From Paramacrobiotus richtersi (Eukaryota > Tardigrada > Eutardigrada > Parachela > Macrobiotidae), in assembly GCA_034698045.1 (NCBI GenBank), contig JAQGAU010001197.1, forward strand, positions 1 to 20,698: a stretch of DNA of 20,698 bases, in the 5' to 3' direction. Below the pieces are notes generated by a model, which was not told the DNA's origin, made no database searches, and saw nothing but the letters and a program-made list of their open reading frames with translations. Positions 17,450 through 20,698 of this stretch are shown here, piece by piece. A program made the position numbers and the translations under genes. The stretch's first letter is position 1. Each line of letters starts with the position of its first letter.

Positions 17450-20097
17450 ATGACGTCCGATATACCGTACCGTTCCTTCTCAGCTGGAGATTTGGTTCTG
17501 TCGTGTGATCCCTGGGTGTGGGCTCTGGCTTCTCAGGACGAATACAGTCGATATTGTGCATTCTGTTTCACGGAACGGCAAGATCTGCGGACCTGTTCGA
17601 AATGCAAAGTTCATCGGTACTGTGATGCAGAATGTCAGGTAAGAAACGAATACCACTTCGTAATGCAGCTATAAATAATCCCGTTTTGCAAGACAACTTC
17701 ATTCCTAAGAATTTTTTCTGGCAAGGGAACTTCGTTAAGTTCGCAAACAGTATTACGTAACTGTTACAAAACAGAAAACAAACATGATCAAACACCAATG
17801 ATCGCAGCGTAACATGATTTTTTATCATATAACTTAGTACACGTACATTTGTGATTTCCCGGCTAGACGGCGGACTGGAAACAGGAGCACAAACTAGAGT
17901 GTACCGTGCTTGGAAGCGTCATTAATTTCACGAATACAGAACATCATGGGTCACTGCCTGCGATTTTGATGTCAAAGATTGCATTCAGACTTCAGGTAAC
18001 GGACTTCGTTTATTGGCGAACCTTTCTTTGACCTTTCAGCTGAAAGAGTTATATTAACTAATGAATGTGGCTAAAAGGCAGGAATTGGTACATGAAGCGG
18101 GTTGAATTCACCTAACGAGTTTGAATCATCAGAGTACGAACGAAAACAGCATTGTTTTACAGCGGAATATGCGGGAGAATCTCGGCGGACTGGGAATGAA
18201 AACTTCCCGCGAAATTTTGGAGTCGCTTCCCGCCTATCCGGAGCCCGAGAAGCTCATATCCTTCTTTGACTTTACAGCGTAAGAAATTTAGACCGCGACG
18301 CACCGGCGTATAAGTAACCAGGTATGATGTGCATTGCAGGTTGGAGAAAATCCATCCCGGGCAGTTGTTTCCAACCTTCAACCCATTCTGCTCACAGCTT
18401 CGCTTCGCGAACTTTGTCAAACTTATTGAGTACAACACATTCCCAATTCTCGATCCAGGTACCAAAAAGCAAGCTGTTGGAGCAGCAATTGTCGCGCAGG
18501 CACCGTTCCGGGCCATGACACCGGTCTGCTGGGATAGTAATGTGATCCTAGATTTCCGTGGACGGAAGTTTGTTATTCACGCTACAGAGGACATTTCTCA
18601 GTACACAGGACTAACTGACGTATGTTATGCGTTAACGTTGAATTTTGTGCCCCTGTGTTGTACTTGGTCGAAAAGTACAAATAATCCCATGCATCTAGTT
18701 GGTTATAGCGCATAAATCTACTTTTTGCTTTCCAGTTGCGCTATAATGAACAGGTGGACAATCCTCCCTTTTCAATGCTAACGGAACGTCGACGAGTATT
18801 CCAAGAAATCTACAAACGCCCGTGTGATTGTCGGAAATGCACTTCTGCATATGTAAGTTGGAATGATTACTGTACGCGCGGGATCAAATGAGTCACAGAG
18901 TAGTGTATCCGGTTACATGCGCGTCGAATAATCCGACTCTGCCTACTCTCTCTCATGAGACAGCTCAGTCCCAGGCAGGCATTGTTCGCGCAGGTCAAAA
19001 ATTCTGACTCATTTGATCCCGCGGCTACAGTAAGTAAAGGCGCTAGGCCTCAGATTGCTTTGTCTGACGCTGAGAAGGTCTTTTACCAACGATTTTTTTC
19101 GCATATTTCTCACATCGTTCAGACTATGTATACCGTAATTTTATTCTCATAAACTTGTTACATAAACAGATCGGAAACAGTATACATTGGGATATTAAGA
19201 ATTTGCGTCGATTGAAGCAAGCACGACTGCTTGAAAGTGACAGAAACTGCACTGTTCGTGCAAAGTAGTGCTAACCATTTTGAACTGTATTCTGTATTAT
19301 TGTAGGAAGCGGAAATCAATCCTTTGAAATGCGTGACCCCCCGCTGTACGGAGCGTATCCCAAGTGATGAGCGCGCACTTTTACCTTGCCCACAATGCGG
19401 AGCGATCGGCACACCTGATAGACTGCAGCAGTTCAAGCGCTTTGTCAATAAACTAGACAAAATTCACAAACGCTCTAGACTGAAAGGAAATCGCAAGGAG
19501 CCCGACTATCTCGCTCATGCTGCACTCCGCGAAGATATAGATACCTCGGGAATCTTGCACGCAGATGCTCACATCCGCTTTCTCGTCGGCTGGCACCGGA
19601 TTAGTTACTACGAAAGAGAAGGACGCTTCGCAGAAGCATGGGAACTGTGCAAAGAACTGATCAGCTGTGTACGGTAAGTTTTTTGTTCTAAAGCGTTTAG
19701 CTGCGGTAAAATCAACCTGCGGAGACTTGTTGCAGTATGCCTTCGATTGAGCTGATGTTGTAGAGAAATTCTCCCAAGGTACCACCCATGCCGCGCAGAC
19801 TTCCTGATGGATGCTGGCCTTTGTCTCAGTAGATTTTTAGGAAAACTTCGGGATATGGAAAAGGATCCCGCCACAAAACAAGAGGCGCAGCAGATCCTAG
19901 CCAATTTGCTCGAGAACTCACTGGCACACTTCAGTTTCTGTAAAGATGCCTGGGAGATCTACAGGAAGATTTACGGCGACGATTCAAAAAAGGCACGAGA
20001 CGCAAGGCATCGTTATGAGAATACTGAGGACGCGAAACGTAGAATGCTAGAATTTGCACTTCGTACGGCTGGCGTAGTCCGCGTTCGGCTGACTTGA
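17450..20097 (+). CDS. SMYD-like SET/MYND protein, copy F (510 aa, 7 exons)
   Basis: Exons: 17450-17638, 17867-17995, 18163-18278, 18340-18619, 18736-18852, 19306-19673, 19764-20097; all junctions are GT..AG with the shared phases. The ATG is preceded in frame by TGA, with the conserved AACGATGAC context. Residues 36-75 form a complete MYND finger (CAFC..CSKC..YCDAEC..H..C). The SET motif reads TPVCWDSN at residues 205-212. Post-SET CDCRKC is at about 268-273, and CVTPRC..CPQC follows at about 286-308. The C-terminal helical domain includes the FSFCKDAWEIYRKIYGDDS segment. Exon 2 is 5 codons shorter than in A and D, in the variable linker. Intron 5 (453 bp) carries a MITE-like insertion. An AATAAA lies at 20242-20247, about 145 bp after the stop. 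Predicted non-catalytic for the same reasons as copies A and D. Confidence 0.9.
18873..19027. mobile_element. MITE-like element with about 19-bp inverted ends, in intron 5 of copy F
   Basis: CGCGGGATCAAATGAGTCA (18877-18895) and its exact reverse complement (19005-19023) bound a segment of about 147 bp. Two further bases each side (CG / GC) and then TA on both flanks (18873-18874, 19026-19027) fit a TA target duplication, as made by Tc1/mariner-type elements. There is no ORF with transposase motifs. The intron is 59-244 bp in copies A, C and D, so an insertion also explains much of the extra length here. Confidence 0.75.
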
Positions 20098-20559
20098 AAA
20101 TTTGTTTCTGTGATGCTGATCATTAGTGTAAGCGAGCATTTATTGTCGTGGTAACGTTACTGTTAACGTAAATAGACCGAAATATGGCAGAATACTGTTA
20201 ATGTACCTATGCTGTCATCATGAGAGTGTCGTGTTGACAACAATAAATTGTTTTCCTCGTTCTCGATTAAAATCTTGTCAGTCAGAGTCACGCAACTGGA
20301 ACGTGTACTGTATTAAAATTACTTTGACAGCAAAAGTTATAAATTAATTAATTTCTGGTTTGATTAAAAGATGTAATGATTGCTCCAAATTCAGCAGCTT
20401 ATATAGGTGTACTGTGGACCCTACACCACTTTGCTCATAGACGATTATGCTTTAAAAAATTAGTTTGCGAAATCACGACAGTCTCGGACAGTTTTTTTCT
20501 CACAATCAAGCATCACGTGCAAACGCAGCTTTCTCACCACTTCCTTGTTTAAAGCTGCT
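20098..20559. other. 3' flank of copy F
   Basis: Contains the shared 3' block (CTGTCATCATGAGAGTG..GTGTTGA, about 20211-20236) and the polyadenylation signal AATAAA at 20242-20247. Further similarity to the flank of copy E follows (CGCAACTGGAAC..TATT). No gene is seen. Confidence 0.6.
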
Positions 20560-20698
20560 GTACGTACCGTACCGTACGTTTCGGCACCCCGACATTTCGT
20601 ACCCGAGAAAATTGGTACCGTCCAAATGGTACCACGATTTCGTACCAAAGAAAATTCGTACCAGGCCAAATCGTACCAGAGAAACTTCGTACCACGAT
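20560..20698. repeat. GTACC-core minisatellite, right edge
   Basis: About eight degenerate units of 13-16 bp begin with (C/G)GTACC: CGTACCCGAGAAAATT, GGTACCGTCCAAAT, GGTACCACGATTT, CGTACCAAAGAAAATT, CGTACCAGGCCAAAT, CGTACCAGAGAAACTT and CGTACCACGAT, after a GTACCGTACC start. The unit types recur in similar order, suggesting a higher-order period of roughly 45-60 bp. The array runs off the window. Confidence 0.85.

Overview
The window is nuclear DNA from an animal, most likely an invertebrate. Every recognisable gene is split into seven exons by GT..AG introns of 57 to about 640 bp, and the proteins belong to the SMYD (SET plus MYND zinc finger) family, which is eukaryotic and expanded in several invertebrate lineages. 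I cannot place the phylum from sequence alone. Nothing bacterial, viral or organellar is evident.

Layout: 1-3600 is gene-poor and repeat-rich, with a 19-bp minisatellite at the left edge, a TCCRTG hexamer array near 2.8 kb, and a few low-confidence ORFs. From 3.6 kb to 20.1 kb there is a head-to-tail array, all on the + strand, of SMYD-like genes with one shared exon structure. Copy A (3613-5666), copy D (12764-15231) and copy F (17450-20097) have open, spliceable models of 507, 522 and 510 aa. Copy C (8846-11914) has the full exon set, but exon 6 is broken by a 150-bp hAT-type MITE with an 8-bp target duplication, and by a second 8-bp lesion. Copy B (6306-8165) is an old relic lacking the two SET-core exons. 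Copy E (15788-16446) is a 3' fragment most similar to copy A. The right edge (about 20560-20698) is another minisatellite built on a GTACC core.

All copies share the same departures from a standard SMYD methyltransferase. The MYND finger is complete (C-x2-C-x9-C-x2-C-x5-C-x3-C-x8-H-x3-C). The post-SET CxCxxC cysteines are kept, followed by a C-x4-C-x13-C-x2-C motif and a SMYD-type helical C-terminal domain. However, the N-terminal SET strand with the GxG cofactor motif is absent, and the NHSCxPN catalytic/cofactor motif reads TAVCWDSN, TPVCWDSN or RAVCWDSN. The replacement is itself strongly conserved between copies, mostly with synonymous differences around it. The array therefore looks like a selected, probably non-methylating SMYD-derived family undergoing birth-and-death evolution.

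Flanking DNA is shared as well. A 5' leader block lies just before each start codon. A further upstream block (with an AAGGTCA nuclear-receptor-like half-site) precedes C, D and F, but is inverted in front of C. A small hairpin-bearing block lies downstream of A, E and F.
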